Numbered from the stretch's first letter, positions 8,633-16,143 are shown. The stretch: DNA of 36,631 nt from Candidatus Wallbacteria bacterium (GCA_016213845.1 JACQZN010000005.1:1-36631), one strand, 5' to 3'. Numbers and translations are program-made. Notes: generated from the sequence alone by a model not told the origin.

Positions 8633-9679
8633 ATGGCGGCCGAAGGTCCCGGGCAGCTGCGATGTCTTCCGCTGGACGAGGTCACGCGCCCGGCCTGGGA
8701 CGACTACGCCAGGGGTAAACGGGAGGCCTGGCTGCCGCATCTGGCGGACTGGTCGCTCAAGATCGTTCCGGCGCTGGGGCACGAGTGCCGCTCGTTCATG
8801 GTGATCGACGGCGAAGGTAAGGTGCGGGGCCTGGTGCCGCTGGGACTGCGGCGTAGTCGGCTGTTCGGAGCCTCTCTGGTTTCCGTGCCCGGCGCTTCCT
8901 GGGCCGGTCCACTGGCTGAGGAAGGGGGGGCGCTCGAGGCGATCACGGAAGAGTTGGTCCGGCAGGCGCGCGAGGCTCGGGTGAAGTTCGTCGAGATCCG
9001 GGATGGCGAGCGGCTTCCGGAGCCCTTTGGGGTCACGGCCGGATACCTGCGCTTTCCGATTTCCCTGGGACCTGGCCTGGATGCGCCCGTTCCTGATGAG
9101 CGCACGCGCAGGCGCCTGAAGAAGGCGCACAAGGCAGGCGTGCGGGCGGTCCTTGTCAGCCCGGACCGTGACGAGTTCCACGACATCTACGCGAGAGCCA
9201 TGGCGCGGCTCGGGTCACCTGCCTTGGGACGCGAGTTCTTCCGTGCGCTGGCCAGCGCTTTCGGCGAGGAGTTGCGCGTGGTGCTGGTCGAGGCAGGTGG
9301 GGCCGTTGTAGCGGTCGATCTGGTCGGATTCTGGAACGGTCTGGGATGCAGCCTCTTCGCCGGTGCCACCGATGTTGGCCGAGGGGTCCAGGCAGACTTG
9401 ATCGCCATCGAGGCCGGCCTGGCCGCTGCGGTCAGTCGCGGTTGTCACACCTTCGACCTGGGTCGAAGTCCAGCGGGCTCCGGCGGGCAGACGTTCAAGC
9501 TGCACTGGAAGCCGCAAGCCGTACCGCTCGGCTACCAACACCTCCGAAACGGTTGTGGCGCTCCTCCCGACCTCAACCCGGACCGCGTCCTGTGGCGGGC
9601 CGCCCGGACCGTCTGGAGACTCTTTCCGCTGTGGTTCCAGGCGAGGTTGGGGCCCTCGATTGCCCGGCAGCTTCTTTGA
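8633..9679 (+). CDS. FemAB-family (GNAT-fold) protein, XrtA/PEP-CTERM-associated type
   Basis: A 348-residue soluble protein with the double-GNAT FemAB/MurM architecture. Seen in the sequence: FMVIDGEGKVRGLVPLGLRR near residue 60, RRRLKKAHKAGVRAVLV near 160, a central FYRxL-like FFRALASAF segment, LFAGATDVGRGVQADLIAIEAG near 245, and FDLGRS followed by GGQTFKLHWKP near 280, the usual end of the second GNAT domain in FemAB proteins of exosortase loci. FemAB homologues transfer an amino acid or acyl group; in XrtA loci the substrate is unknown. Together with the deacetylase at 3013-3849 it suggests a polysaccharide or envelope locus, but no exosortase, PEP-CTERM substrate or Wzx/Wzy gene is visible. 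There is no Shine-Dalgarno at the start. Confidence 0.8.
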   Translation: MAAEGPGQLRCLPLDEVTRPAWDDYARGKREAWLPHLADWSLKIVPALGHECRSFMVIDGEGKVRGLVPLGLRRSRLFGASLVSVPGASWAGPLAEEGGALEAITEELVRQAREARVKFVEIRDGERLPEPFGVTAGYLRFPISLGPGLDAPVPDERTRRRLKKAHKAGVRAVLVSPDRDEFHDIYARAMARLGSPALGREFFRALASAFGEELRVVLVEAGGAVVAVDLVGFWNGLGCSLFAGATDVGRGVQADLIAIEAGLAAAVSRGCHTFDLGRSPAGSGGQTFKLHWKPQAVPLGYQHLRNGCGAPPDLNPDRVLWRAARTVWRLFPLWFQARLGPSIARQLL

Positions 9680-9824
9680 GTGGGTAGCGGCCTCAGGTGG
9701 GTTCGACCGCGTAGGTGGGGAGTTCTGCCGCACCATTCTGCCTTGCTGTCGCCTTACTGCCGGGCCGGGGCCTCTCCCTCGGTACCCCACTTACCATGAA
9801 AGAGCGCTAGCGGGTTCTTCGGGA

Positions 9825-9840
9825 CGGCAGACCTCTTGCT
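9825..9840 (+). promoter_or_regulatory. Possible sigma-54 promoter, antisense to tadE-2
   Basis: CGGCAGACCTCTTGCT has the GG-N10-GC spacing and the TTGCTT downstream half seen at the other sites here. A transcript from it would start near 9851, run antisense through tadE-2 (9913-10440) and reach tadG-2 at 10470. No convincing gene starts directly downstream, so it may be chance. Confidence 0.33.
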
Positions 9841-9912
9841 TCAAGATGGGCCGTGAAGTTCGACAACTCGGCGCTGGTCCTGACGTCGGAGGACACTTGG
9901 CTGCTGGTCGGC

Positions 9913-10440
9913 TCAGGGGGCGAGGCCAGGAATGCGAGCCACGGTGACCTTCGCCTTGATCTTCAGGCCGTCGCCTGCCCAGAGGAAGAACGGGAACAGC
10001 AGTTGATGGGTATGCTCGACGTAGATGGTCACCGACCCGAAGTCGCCGTCGAAGTTCGTGTCTGCGGGCTGGGCGAAGATCGTGATCTCGTTAGTATCGG
10101 AGATGGTCGTGGCGCCGGCTGCCCACTTGATCGGGCTGATGGGTCCGTGGCCGGTGGAGATGATCTGCTTCACCTGGTCGTTGGTGTAGACCGCCGTTGC
10201 GTTGTCGTCGTTTCGGGCCTGCATGGCCGCCCGGGCGCCGTCGCGAAGCCCGGCCTGTGTGGAGATGTAGTCATAGAGATAGAATCCGAAGTCGATGATT
10301 GCGATCAGCAAGAGCAGGAGAAACGGCAGGACGATGGCGAACTCGGCCAGCGTCTGACCCGTGGACCGGACGCCCCGCGCTGGTCGCCTTCCCTCGAGGG
10401 CAGCACCCCACCGATTTCTCATCAAATCCTCGCTTCGCAT
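9913..10440 (-). CDS. TadE-like pseudopilin (tadE-2)
   Basis: A 175-residue protein with a prepilin-like N-terminus: a basic leader, GQTLAEFAIV (G28, E33) and a hydrophobic helix ending IIDFGFYLYDY, then a periplasmic domain. Features shared with the other TadE-like proteins of this window are RDGARAAMQA, STGHGPISP (96-104), VEHTHQLLFP (141-150) and a terminal RIPGLAP. Related TadE proteins are minor pseudopilins that anchor or initiate Flp/Tad pili. A sigma-54 promoter at 10465-10480 predicts a transcript start near 10454. The start is either ATG 10440 (used here) or ATG 10422, which has GAGGA five bases upstream and would keep 169 residues. The divergent tadG-2 start is only 29 bases away. 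Confidence 0.85.
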   Translation of the reverse strand: MRSEDLMRNRWGAALEGRRPARGVRSTGQTLAEFAIVLPFLLLLLIAIIDFGFYLYDYISTQAGLRDGARAAMQARNDDNATAVYTNDQVKQIISTGHGPISPIKWAAGATTISDTNEITIFAQPADTNFDGDFGSVTIYVEHTHQLLFPFFLWAGDGLKIKAKVTVARIPGLAP

Positions 10441-10464
10441 CGAACCCGCCCCTCCGAACCCATA

Positions 10465-10480
10465 AGCAAATGATACACCA
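10465..10480 (-). promoter_or_regulatory. sigma-54 promoter of tadE-2, overlapping the start of tadG-2
   Basis: On the minus strand TGGTGTATCATTTGCT has GG and GC at the exact -24/-12 spacing and the same TTGCTT half as the other sites. It overlaps the first codons of the divergent tadG-2 reading frame (ATG 10470). Polymerase bound here would therefore interfere with tadG-2 translation or transcription initiation, or tadG-2 begins further downstream. Confidence 0.65.
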
Positions 10481-12404
10481 GCTCAACACGCCTCGTACCC
10501 CGTCCACAAGCCGCCGGGCATCCAGGTCGATTTCGGGCCGGCATCGGCCGCCACAGCCCCGTGACCGTCGAGGCGGCATCCTCATCCTGATGCTGCTGGC
10601 CCTGGCCGCCTTCCTGGCCGTGGCCACCCTGGTCATCGACATGGGTGTTCACTACCAACAGAAGGCGTCGTTGCAGATCCTGGCCGACCTGGCCGCCGTG
10701 CAGTCGCTGGCCTCCACCGACCCCGACTTGACCTACGCCGAAGAGGATACGAACATCCGGCGGTTCGTCTCCAATCTCTCCGACGCCAACGGCTTCTCGC
10801 GGGAGTTTTTTCGCGTGAAGACATACGCGTGCAACTCGGACGGAGATCCCTGCGGCTACGCGACGACGGATCATAGTCATACGAGCACCCACGACACGGA
10901 GCACATCGACTGCTCGGGATCCTCGAGCGAGCATTCACACGACGATTCACACGACGACAGCCACGACGAGCACAGCAGTCTGCTGCCCCTGCTGGCGCCC
11001 GACGGCGGTCCGATGGTGCTCTCGAGCCTGTCGCACAGCCGGCCGGGCGCTGCGATGCTATTGAGCGGCATCGGCTCGATGCCCGTCCCAGGCCTTCCGG
11101 CCTGGCAACAGCCAGGGGCCCTCAACCTGGCCGACGCGCACGACGGCCACGGCAACGAAGACACTCATACGGGTCATGAGGGACACGGCATGACGACCAC
11201 GATGTCGACGCCTTCCTCGGCCGACATCTGCCGGGTCGAAGTGAGCGCCACGGTCGAAAGCCCCTCCTTCTTCGGGCATATCTTCAACATTCAATCGCTC
11301 AGCATCGGCGTCTACTCCGCCGCCGAGCGCAACGTGAGCGTTGGGGCCTCGGTGCGGCCGACTTGCGCCTTCTGGGGACGTACCGACGTCAAGATCAGCG
11401 GCACTCCTTTCCTCGACAGTTACAACACCAACAGCGGCGCCAGTTACACGTCCCAGAAGATCAACACCGACCTGAACGGTGCCGGTTACGCCCGCGAGAT
11501 GGCCGTCGGGTGCAGCGACAGCACCTTTGACTACAACGGCGACATCAACCACCACGGCGGCGCCTCGGCTGTCGGACAGCTCACCATCAACGGCAACTCT
11601 TTCGACATCTTCGGTGACGTCACGACGGGCGGTCCGGCCTCCCCGACCCCCTTCACGGACAACGTTCACGACACCCTCTATCCTGCCGATACCCACAGCA
11701 TTCTCAAGGACCAGTCCGTCACGGCGCTCAACCCGCCCGACGTGGACTACACCGAGGCCTGCAGCCTGCCGCGCGTCACGACGTACTGCCCCAAGGCGAC
11801 CGCCACGGCCAACGACAACTCGGGCCACATCACTGGCTGGTACAACTCCAGCGAGCTGACCTCGAACAAGAAGCTCACCAATGGTACCGGGAGCGGTTCC
11901 GCCACGTCATGCGACGGTACCAGCGATCGCAAGAAGATCTGCCTGGACGCGGGCTACACCTACTACTTCAAACAGCTCGACCTGAGCAACTCGTGCACGC
12001 TCGTCATCAAGGGGACGTCGACCTACAAGACGATTGTCTACCTCGATGCCGAAAACAGCTGCAGTCGCACCTTCAAGATAGCGGGCCAGACGTCGTTTGC
12101 CTCTGGAGCCAAGCCTGCGGATCTCCTGCTCTACATGGGCTCCAGCACGCAAAATCTCCCCGAGGCCTGCTCGAGCGGCAAGCCGGCCATCCAGATCACG
12201 GGCGGCGGTTCGCTCTATGCCGATCTGTACGCGCCGGGCTACGACATGAAGCTCACAGGTAATGGCGGCATCTACGGCCGAGCGTACGCCAACACGCTGG
12301 AGATCGGCGGGACCACCTATTTCCACTACGATGAAGCGTTGGGCCAGGTGGGCGGCGGCTCCTCGTCTTCGACGACGAAGCAGCGTGTGATCCTGGTGGA
12401 GTGA
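10470..12404 (+). CDS. TadG-like surface/pilus-associated protein with His/Asp-rich insert (tadG-2)
   Basis: ATG 10470 gives 644 residues: a 36-residue basic leader, one membrane helix (about 37-58, then DMGVHYQQKA), and a long extracytoplasmic part. Residues 134-240 are an insert rich in His, Asp and Ser (DTEHIDCSG, HSHDDSHDDSHDEH) containing LLPLL, PAWQQPGALNLAD (210-222) and another HDGHGNED/HTGHEGHG stretch. After it come SLSIGVYSAAE (276-286), GTPFLDSYNT, ending with the beta-domain: LDAGYTYYFKQLDLS, a SLYADLYAPGYD segment near 581-592, IYGRAYA and FHYDEALGQ. Many Cys in the C-terminal half suggest disulfides. The paralogue at 3901-5703 has the equivalent insert at another place. No Shine-Dalgarno is seen, so the start is uncertain. 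It is probably a pilus- or surface-associated protein; the His clusters suggest metal binding (inference). Confidence 0.78.
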   Translation: MIHQLNTPRTPSTSRRASRSISGRHRPPQPRDRRGGILILMLLALAAFLAVATLVIDMGVHYQQKASLQILADLAAVQSLASTDPDLTYAEEDTNIRRFVSNLSDANGFSREFFRVKTYACNSDGDPCGYATTDHSHTSTHDTEHIDCSGSSSEHSHDDSHDDSHDEHSSLLPLLAPDGGPMVLSSLSHSRPGAAMLLSGIGSMPVPGLPAWQQPGALNLADAHDGHGNEDTHTGHEGHGMTTTMSTPSSADICRVEVSATVESPSFFGHIFNIQSLSIGVYSAAERNVSVGASVRPTCAFWGRTDVKISGTPFLDSYNTNSGASYTSQKINTDLNGAGYAREMAVGCSDSTFDYNGDINHHGGASAVGQLTINGNSFDIFGDVTTGGPASPTPFTDNVHDTLYPADTHSILKDQSVTALNPPDVDYTEACSLPRVTTYCPKATATANDNSGHITGWYNSSELTSNKKLTNGTGSGSATSCDGTSDRKKICLDAGYTYYFKQLDLSNSCTLVIKGTSTYKTIVYLDAENSCSRTFKIAGQTSFASGAKPADLLLYMGSSTQNLPEACSSGKPAIQITGGGSLYADLYAPGYDMKLTGNGGIYGRAYANTLEIGGTTYFHYDEALGQVGGGSSSSTTKQRVILVE

Positions 12405-12603
12405 GGCTTGAGGCCAGGCTTCAGGGTTCAGGAGTCAGGCTTCAGGGTTCAGGCTTCAGGAGTCAGGTTCTTGGGGAAAGGGGGGGGCGGGGCTAGGGCT
12501 AGGGAAGGGGCGCGCCCTATGGGCGAAGTCGTGTCCGCTTGGCCCCTACTGACTACTGACTACTGACTACTGGCTACTGGCTACTCCCTTCCACCTTCCT
12601 CCG
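12405..12603 (+). repeat. Composite 6-7 bp degenerate repeat array R1
   Basis: Directly after the tadG-2 stop. In order it holds degenerate heptads of the TTCAGGC/GTCAGGC type (12405-12470), a G-run with GGGCTAG units (12475-12510), a spacer with CGCCCTATGGGCG (12512-12524), tandem CTACTGA/CTACTGG heptads (12545-12585) and CTTCCAC-type units. The same order occurs in R3 and, inverted, in R2. The remaining bases to 12710 show only the leader of the HEAT-repeat gene; no other gene is visible in this roughly 300-base gap. Confidence 0.8.
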
Positions 12604-12710
12604 ACGCGCGCAGGATTGACATCGGGGCCTGCAATCACTATCCTTCTGCGACCTGCCCAAGAGCCGCGCAGACAACAAATGCGGCCGAATGACCCATCGG
12701 GGGTGGCAAC

Positions 12711-13628
12711 ATGGTTCGCGACACGGCAATTCATGACATCGGAGAGAAGCTCGCAGAGGACATCGCAGAGGTGCGGTACTCGGCCCTGCGTGAGCTGGCG
12801 GTGCTCGAGCACGTGTTTGTGCTGAAGCCGCGGCTTCTGGAGATCTGTCTGTATGATTCGTGGGGCCCTAACCGCTCCGAAGCGGTCCGGGCCCTGGCGG
12901 CGCTCTGGCCGGACGCGGATGTGAAGCAGGCTTTTGCAGCATGCCTGGACGCCGAGCCCTACGTGGCCAACACGGTGGTCGAGATCCTGGCCCTCCGGCT
13001 GGATTCGGAGGCCATCGAGCTCTTGCACCAGCGGTTCCGGTCGGCCCAGAACGCCAAGTTGCGCTACAGCATCCTTCAGGCTTTCTGCAATGCGCGGGAG
13101 TGCATTGCGCGCGACTTCGTCTTGAACGCGCGAGGGCACGTCGACGAGGACGAGCGCGTTCGGGCCCTGTCGCTGTCTCTTCTGGCCAGGACCGGGGATC
13201 TGGCGCTGAAGGACCTCTTCGTGGCGCGTCTCAAGGATGACAGCCAGCGCGTTCGCGCCGGCGCAATCGAGGCGCTCTCGGAGATCTGCTCGCCCGAGGA
13301 GCTGCTGGAGCTTCTGCCACCCTACCTGGACGACTCGAGCAATCGTGTCCGCGCCAACGCCATGATCCCGCTGCTCAAGGCGGGATACCGCATTGCGGAG
13401 TCTCGCCTGCGAGACATGGTCGCGCACACGTGCAATCTTTTCCGTTCAAGCGCGGCATACGTGCTGGGGGAGATGGCGCCGACGGTGCAGGTGGTCAGCC
13501 ACCTGGACGACCTTGCCCGGGACGCCGATCCGGTGGTCCGCAACCGCGCGCTGGCGTCTGTAGAAAGGCTGGGCCTCCGCCCCCCGCCAGCCGGCGCGAC
13601 CCCCGCCAGCCAGAGCATCGGCATCTGA
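12711..13628 (+). CDS. HEAT-repeat protein
   Basis: A 305-residue, almost entirely alpha-helical soluble protein with about seven HEAT-like helical pairs. Typical repeat signatures are NRSEAVRALAALWPDADV, DERVRALSLSLLARTGD, SQRVRAGAIEALSEICSPEE, SNRVRANAMIPLLKAG, RSSAAYVLGEMAP and DPVVRNRALASVERLG. It has no signal peptide or membrane helix, so it is likely a cytoplasmic scaffold or a partner of another protein. It stands alone between tadG-2 and tadE-3, and a role connected with pilus gene expression or assembly is suggested only by position. ATG 12711 follows a G-rich stretch (GGGGGTGG). The last 20 residues are a Pro/Ala-rich tail. Confidence 0.8.
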   Translation: MVRDTAIHDIGEKLAEDIAEVRYSALRELAVLEHVFVLKPRLLEICLYDSWGPNRSEAVRALAALWPDADVKQAFAACLDAEPYVANTVVEILALRLDSEAIELLHQRFRSAQNAKLRYSILQAFCNARECIARDFVLNARGHVDEDERVRALSLSLLARTGDLALKDLFVARLKDDSQRVRAGAIEALSEICSPEELLELLPPYLDDSSNRVRANAMIPLLKAGYRIAESRLRDMVAHTCNLFRSSAAYVLGEMAPTVQVVSHLDDLARDADPVVRNRALASVERLGLRPPPAGATPASQSIGI

Positions 13629-13684
13629 CGACCGTTTGCTCCGGCGGAAGCACGTCTTCCCAGCCGACCGAGGTGGTCCCTGAC

Positions 13685-13701
13685 TCGGCCCGGAACTTGC
13701 T
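13685..13701 (+). promoter_or_regulatory. sigma-54 promoter of tadE-3
   Basis: TCGGCCCGGAACTTGCT matches YTGGCACGNNNNTTGCW with GG and GC correctly spaced; only the T before GG and one inner base differ. The predicted start near 13712 leaves a 40-base leader to ATG 13752. A TATAGT at 13737-13742, close to the ATG, is an alternative -10 element. Confidence 0.62.
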
Positions 13702-13751
13702 TCTTCCTAGCCGTGTGTTCACGCTGGCATTTCGGGTATAGTGGTCCAAGC

Positions 13752-14267
13752 ATGAGGAGAGCGAACGGCCAGAGCCTGGCAGAGATGGCGATCGTCGCGC
13801 CTTTTCTGCTCCTGATGCTCGGAATCATCATCGACTTCGGCTACTACATCCACGACTTCCTCGGAACGCACGCCGGGCTGAGGCAGGCCGCCATGGCGGC
13901 GATGCAGGGGCGAGGCAATCCGGGCGCAAGACCGACACCGGTGTACAGCGCCAGCCAGCTGCTCACCCTGATCCAGAGCGGTCACGGTCCGGTGGCACAG
14001 ATCCAGTCCTCGGAGGTGACCATCACGTACTGTTGCACCAGCGGCCGGGCCTACACCGGCTCGATTGGCTCCGTCACCCGCCCCGACACCGCCTGGGGCA
14101 ACGCCGACGGTAGCAGTAGCTTCGAGGATACCGACGACTTCGTGGGGGTGCAGATCCTGATCCAGCACGTCCACAACTTCCTGCTTCCGATCTACTTCGG
14201 CTCCGGCGGTCAGACGACGATCAAGGCCCAGACGAAGGTCTACATCGTCCCAGGTTTTGCACCATGA
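13752..14267 (+). CDS. TadE-like pseudopilin (tadE-3)
   Basis: A 171-residue protein. The short leader MRRANG is followed by QSLAEMAIVAPF (G6 and E11, the classic processing Gly and Glu+5), a helix ending IIIDFGYYIHDF, and a periplasmic domain. It shares LRQAAMAAMQGR, QSGHGPVAQI (75-84), IQHVHNFLLP (137-146) and a terminal YIVPGFAP with its paralogues. It differs from them in a 35-residue insert (about 95-130) with a CC pair and Ser/Asp-rich sequence. It is likely a minor pilin-like subunit. A sigma-54 promoter lies upstream and a REP-like palindrome directly downstream, which separates it from the tadE-4 set. Confidence 0.85.
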   Translation: MRRANGQSLAEMAIVAPFLLLMLGIIIDFGYYIHDFLGTHAGLRQAAMAAMQGRGNPGARPTPVYSASQLLTLIQSGHGPVAQIQSSEVTITYCCTSGRAYTGSIGSVTRPDTAWGNADGSSSFEDTDDFVGVQILIQHVHNFLLPIYFGSGGQTTIKAQTKVYIVPGFAP

Positions 14268-14284
14268 GGAAGTTGCTTGGGCAG

Positions 14285-14347
14285 GGTCCTTCGACACGAC
14301 CGCTGCGCGGTCTGCTCAGGATGACCCTTCGACAAGCTCAGGATGAG
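14285..14347. repeat. REP-like imperfect palindromes between tadE-3 and tadE-4
   Basis: A unit GGTCCTTCGACA...CTCAGGATGACC (14285-14326) has a perfect GACCGC-TGC-GCGGTC hairpin at its centre and is followed at once by a shorter related unit CCTTCGACAAGCTCAGGATG (14325-14344). CCTTCGAC/CTCAGGATG elements of this kind are dispersed repeats in many bacterial genomes. It may also end transcription of tadE-3. Confidence 0.65.
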
Positions 14348-14367
14348 CGGGGGGGCGAAGATTGTGG

Positions 14368-14396
14368 TTGCCTTGGGTTGGGGGGCATCCTATAGT
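14368..14396 (+). promoter_or_regulatory. sigma-70-type promoter of tadE-4 set
   Basis: TTGCCT and TATAGT are separated by 17 bases and lie about 34 bases before ATG 14430. No sigma-54 pattern is found here, so this set may be controlled differently from tadE-2, tadE-3 and tadG-1. Confidence 0.5.
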
Positions 14397-14429
14397 GACT
14401 GGGGGATCCGGCGTGACCTTCGGGCATTT

Positions 14430-14873
14430 ATGAGCTTCGAAAGACGACGAAAACGCGGCGGGCAAGCGATGATGGAGCTGGCCATCCTGCTACCGTTCAT
14501 GTTGCTGATCATGTCCGCGATCATCGAGTTCGGGTTCTACATGTACGACTTCATCGGCGTCAACGCGGCCTTGCGCGCCGGGGCCAGCGCCGCCGTCCAG
14601 TGCGCAGCCGACGGAACACCGGTCCACGACGACAACCAGCTGCGCCGCGTCATGCACGCGGCCCACGGGCCGGTGAACGAGCTCCTCCCTGCCGAGATCG
14701 ATCTGGTCCCGCTGACAGCAGATCCGGCGTTTGGCGGTGCCCACACCTCGGTTACGGTGACCATCGACCACCGCCACGACTTCATCTTCCCGGCATTCCT
14801 GTTCGAGGGCCGCGGCTCGATCCAGATCCGCGCTGCGCTCAAGACGCTACGGATACCCGGCACCAGCTCGTGA
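14430..14873 (+). CDS. TadE-like pseudopilin (tadE-4)
   Basis: A 147-residue protein starting MSFERRRKRGGQAMMELAIL: basic leader, processing Gly at 11, Glu at 16, helix ending IIEFGFYMYDF. The periplasmic part holds AAHGPVNEL (77-85), DHRHDFIFPAF (113-123) and the terminal LRIPGTSS, the same landmarks as tadE-2 and tadE-3. ATG 14430 is preferred over upstream in-frame codons because it directly precedes the basic leader; no clear Shine-Dalgarno is present. It is first of three closely packed genes with eight bases to tadE-5. The likely role is a minor pseudopilin of a Tad-like pilus. Confidence 0.85.
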   Translation: MSFERRRKRGGQAMMELAILLPFMLLIMSAIIEFGFYMYDFIGVNAALRAGASAAVQCAADGTPVHDDNQLRRVMHAAHGPVNELLPAEIDLVPLTADPAFGGAHTSVTVTIDHRHDFIFPAFLFEGRGSIQIRAALKTLRIPGTSS

Positions 14874-14881
14874 GACCGACC

Positions 14882-15358
14882 ATGCGCGAACTTCTGAAGA
14901 CCGCCATTTTGGATTCGAGCTCCGATGCGATCCGGGCCCGCAGGCGCGGACAGTCGCTCGTCGAGCTGGCCCTGATCCTCCCCTTGGTTCTGGGCATCCT
15001 CTTTGCCATCATCGACTTCGGCTACTACCTGTTCGTCAATGTCAGCGTGAGCCACGCCACTCGCGAAGGCGTCCGGATCGCGGCCATGAACAACCGCACC
15101 CGCGCGCAGATTCGAGCCTGGATTCGTCAGACTGCTCCAGGCGTGCACATCCCCGACAGTCCCGAGGCGATCAGCATCACGACCAGCGCCGCCGACGCCG
15201 AGTTCACCGGCAACCCGCCGAGCGTCACCGTAACCGTCACGTTCTCGCATGACTTCCTCGTGCCGCTGTTCATGATCGGCCGCCAGAGCGCCAACGTGTA
15301 CGCCACCTCCAAGTCGATCGTCCAGACGTTCGAGACCGCGCTGACCATCACCTTCTGA
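14882..15358 (+). CDS. TadE-like pseudopilin (tadE-5)
   Basis: A 158-residue protein: a 22-residue leader, RRRGQSLVELALIL (G23, E28), helix ending IIDFGYYLF, then the periplasmic domain with SHATREGVRIAAM. It retains FSHDFLVPLF (121-130), corresponding to the His-x-His-x-F-x-x-P motif of the paralogues with one His changed to Ser, but lacks the HGP motif and the final PG. It is therefore the most divergent TadE here and closer to ordinary TadE proteins. Eight bases separate it from tadE-4 and eight from tadG-3, consistent with one transcript. Confidence 0.85.
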   Translation: MRELLKTAILDSSSDAIRARRRGQSLVELALILPLVLGILFAIIDFGYYLFVNVSVSHATREGVRIAAMNNRTRAQIRAWIRQTAPGVHIPDSPEAISITTSAADAEFTGNPPSVTVTVTFSHDFLVPLFMIGRQSANVYATSKSIVQTFETALTITF

Positions 15359-15366
15359 GAGCGACC

Positions 15367-15885
15367 ATGCCGAGTATCCGAGTTCCAGCCAGAAGAGCCC
15401 GCCACGGCCAGATCACGGTGATCTTCGTCGCTGGGCTGATGACCTTCATCGGGATGCTCTCGCTCACCGTCGACGTCGGCTTCTTCTACGCCGTCAAGGC
15501 GCAGCTTCAAGCAGCCGCTGACGTCGCCCTCATCTCCTCCATGAATCAGCTGCCGGCTGGCGCCGCGTTCGACGAGCAACACCGCCAGCTCTCCCTGGCG
15601 CTCACGCGCTTCCAGCAGGCTAACTTCGGCCCCGGCGGCACCACCGGCGTGTCGGCCACCGCAAACACTTCGGAGCCCTGGCGTGTGTTCGAGCTGAGCG
15701 CCTACATGGACACCTCGACCCGGACCCTGGCGCGGGCCGAGATCTCCTGCCGCTATAACCTGGAGACCTCCTTCGCCCGAGTCTTCGGCCTCGATTCCGT
15801 CGAGATCGGCGTCTTCAGCGCGGCCGAAACCGTTCCCGCGGGCACCGCCAGCCGGGAGCGACTGCTGGCACGCCTGGTCGAATAG
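15367..15885 (+). CDS. Short TadG-like protein (tadG-3)
   Basis: A 172-residue protein with basic leader, HGQITVIFVAGLMTFIGMLSL helix (about 13-34) and VDVGFFYAVKAQLQAAADVAL, the usual TadG/Tad N-terminal module. It ends soon after DSVEIGVFSAAE (about 144-155), a segment that matches SLSIGVYSAAE in tadG-2. It thus corresponds to the N-terminal module alone, without the His-rich insert or the C-terminal beta-domain of tadG-1 and tadG-2. It completes the tadE-4/tadE-5/tadG-3 set and is likely a membrane-anchored pilus accessory protein. The 258 bases after it contain only the lon leader. Confidence 0.82.
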   Translation: MPSIRVPARRARHGQITVIFVAGLMTFIGMLSLTVDVGFFYAVKAQLQAAADVALISSMNQLPAGAAFDEQHRQLSLALTRFQQANFGPGGTTGVSATANTSEPWRVFELSAYMDTSTRTLARAEISCRYNLETSFARVFGLDSVEIGVFSAAETVPAGTASRERLLARLVE

Positions 15886-16143
15886 GGTTGCGCTCGGGCC
15901 CCGGGCGGGTCCATTTGGGGGATGCGGGCGGAGTTTCACGCCCTGTTTCCCGCGCTAGAGGGGACGCCTTACGGACCCGGAGCGGCTCGGGCAGGGAGCG
16001 AGACGAAACTGCACGCAATTCGCTCCCGGATTCTCTGGACTTCTCGGAATCTGCGGGTCTATTCTGCCTCGAATCGCGAGGTTCCGCGCCAACAGCGGCC
16101 TTGCTCCTCACGGGAGGCCTCTCGCCTCGAAAAAGGTAGCGCC

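Noticed and set aside
9853..10473. Plus-strand frame of 206 codons just after the possible sigma-54 site at 9825
   Set aside because: Apart from the first 20 codons it is antisense to tadE-2 and has no protein-like features, though the promoter-like site keeps a small doubt open.
12405..12603. CRISPR array
   Set aside because: Units are 6-7 bp without spacers and no cas genes are present.
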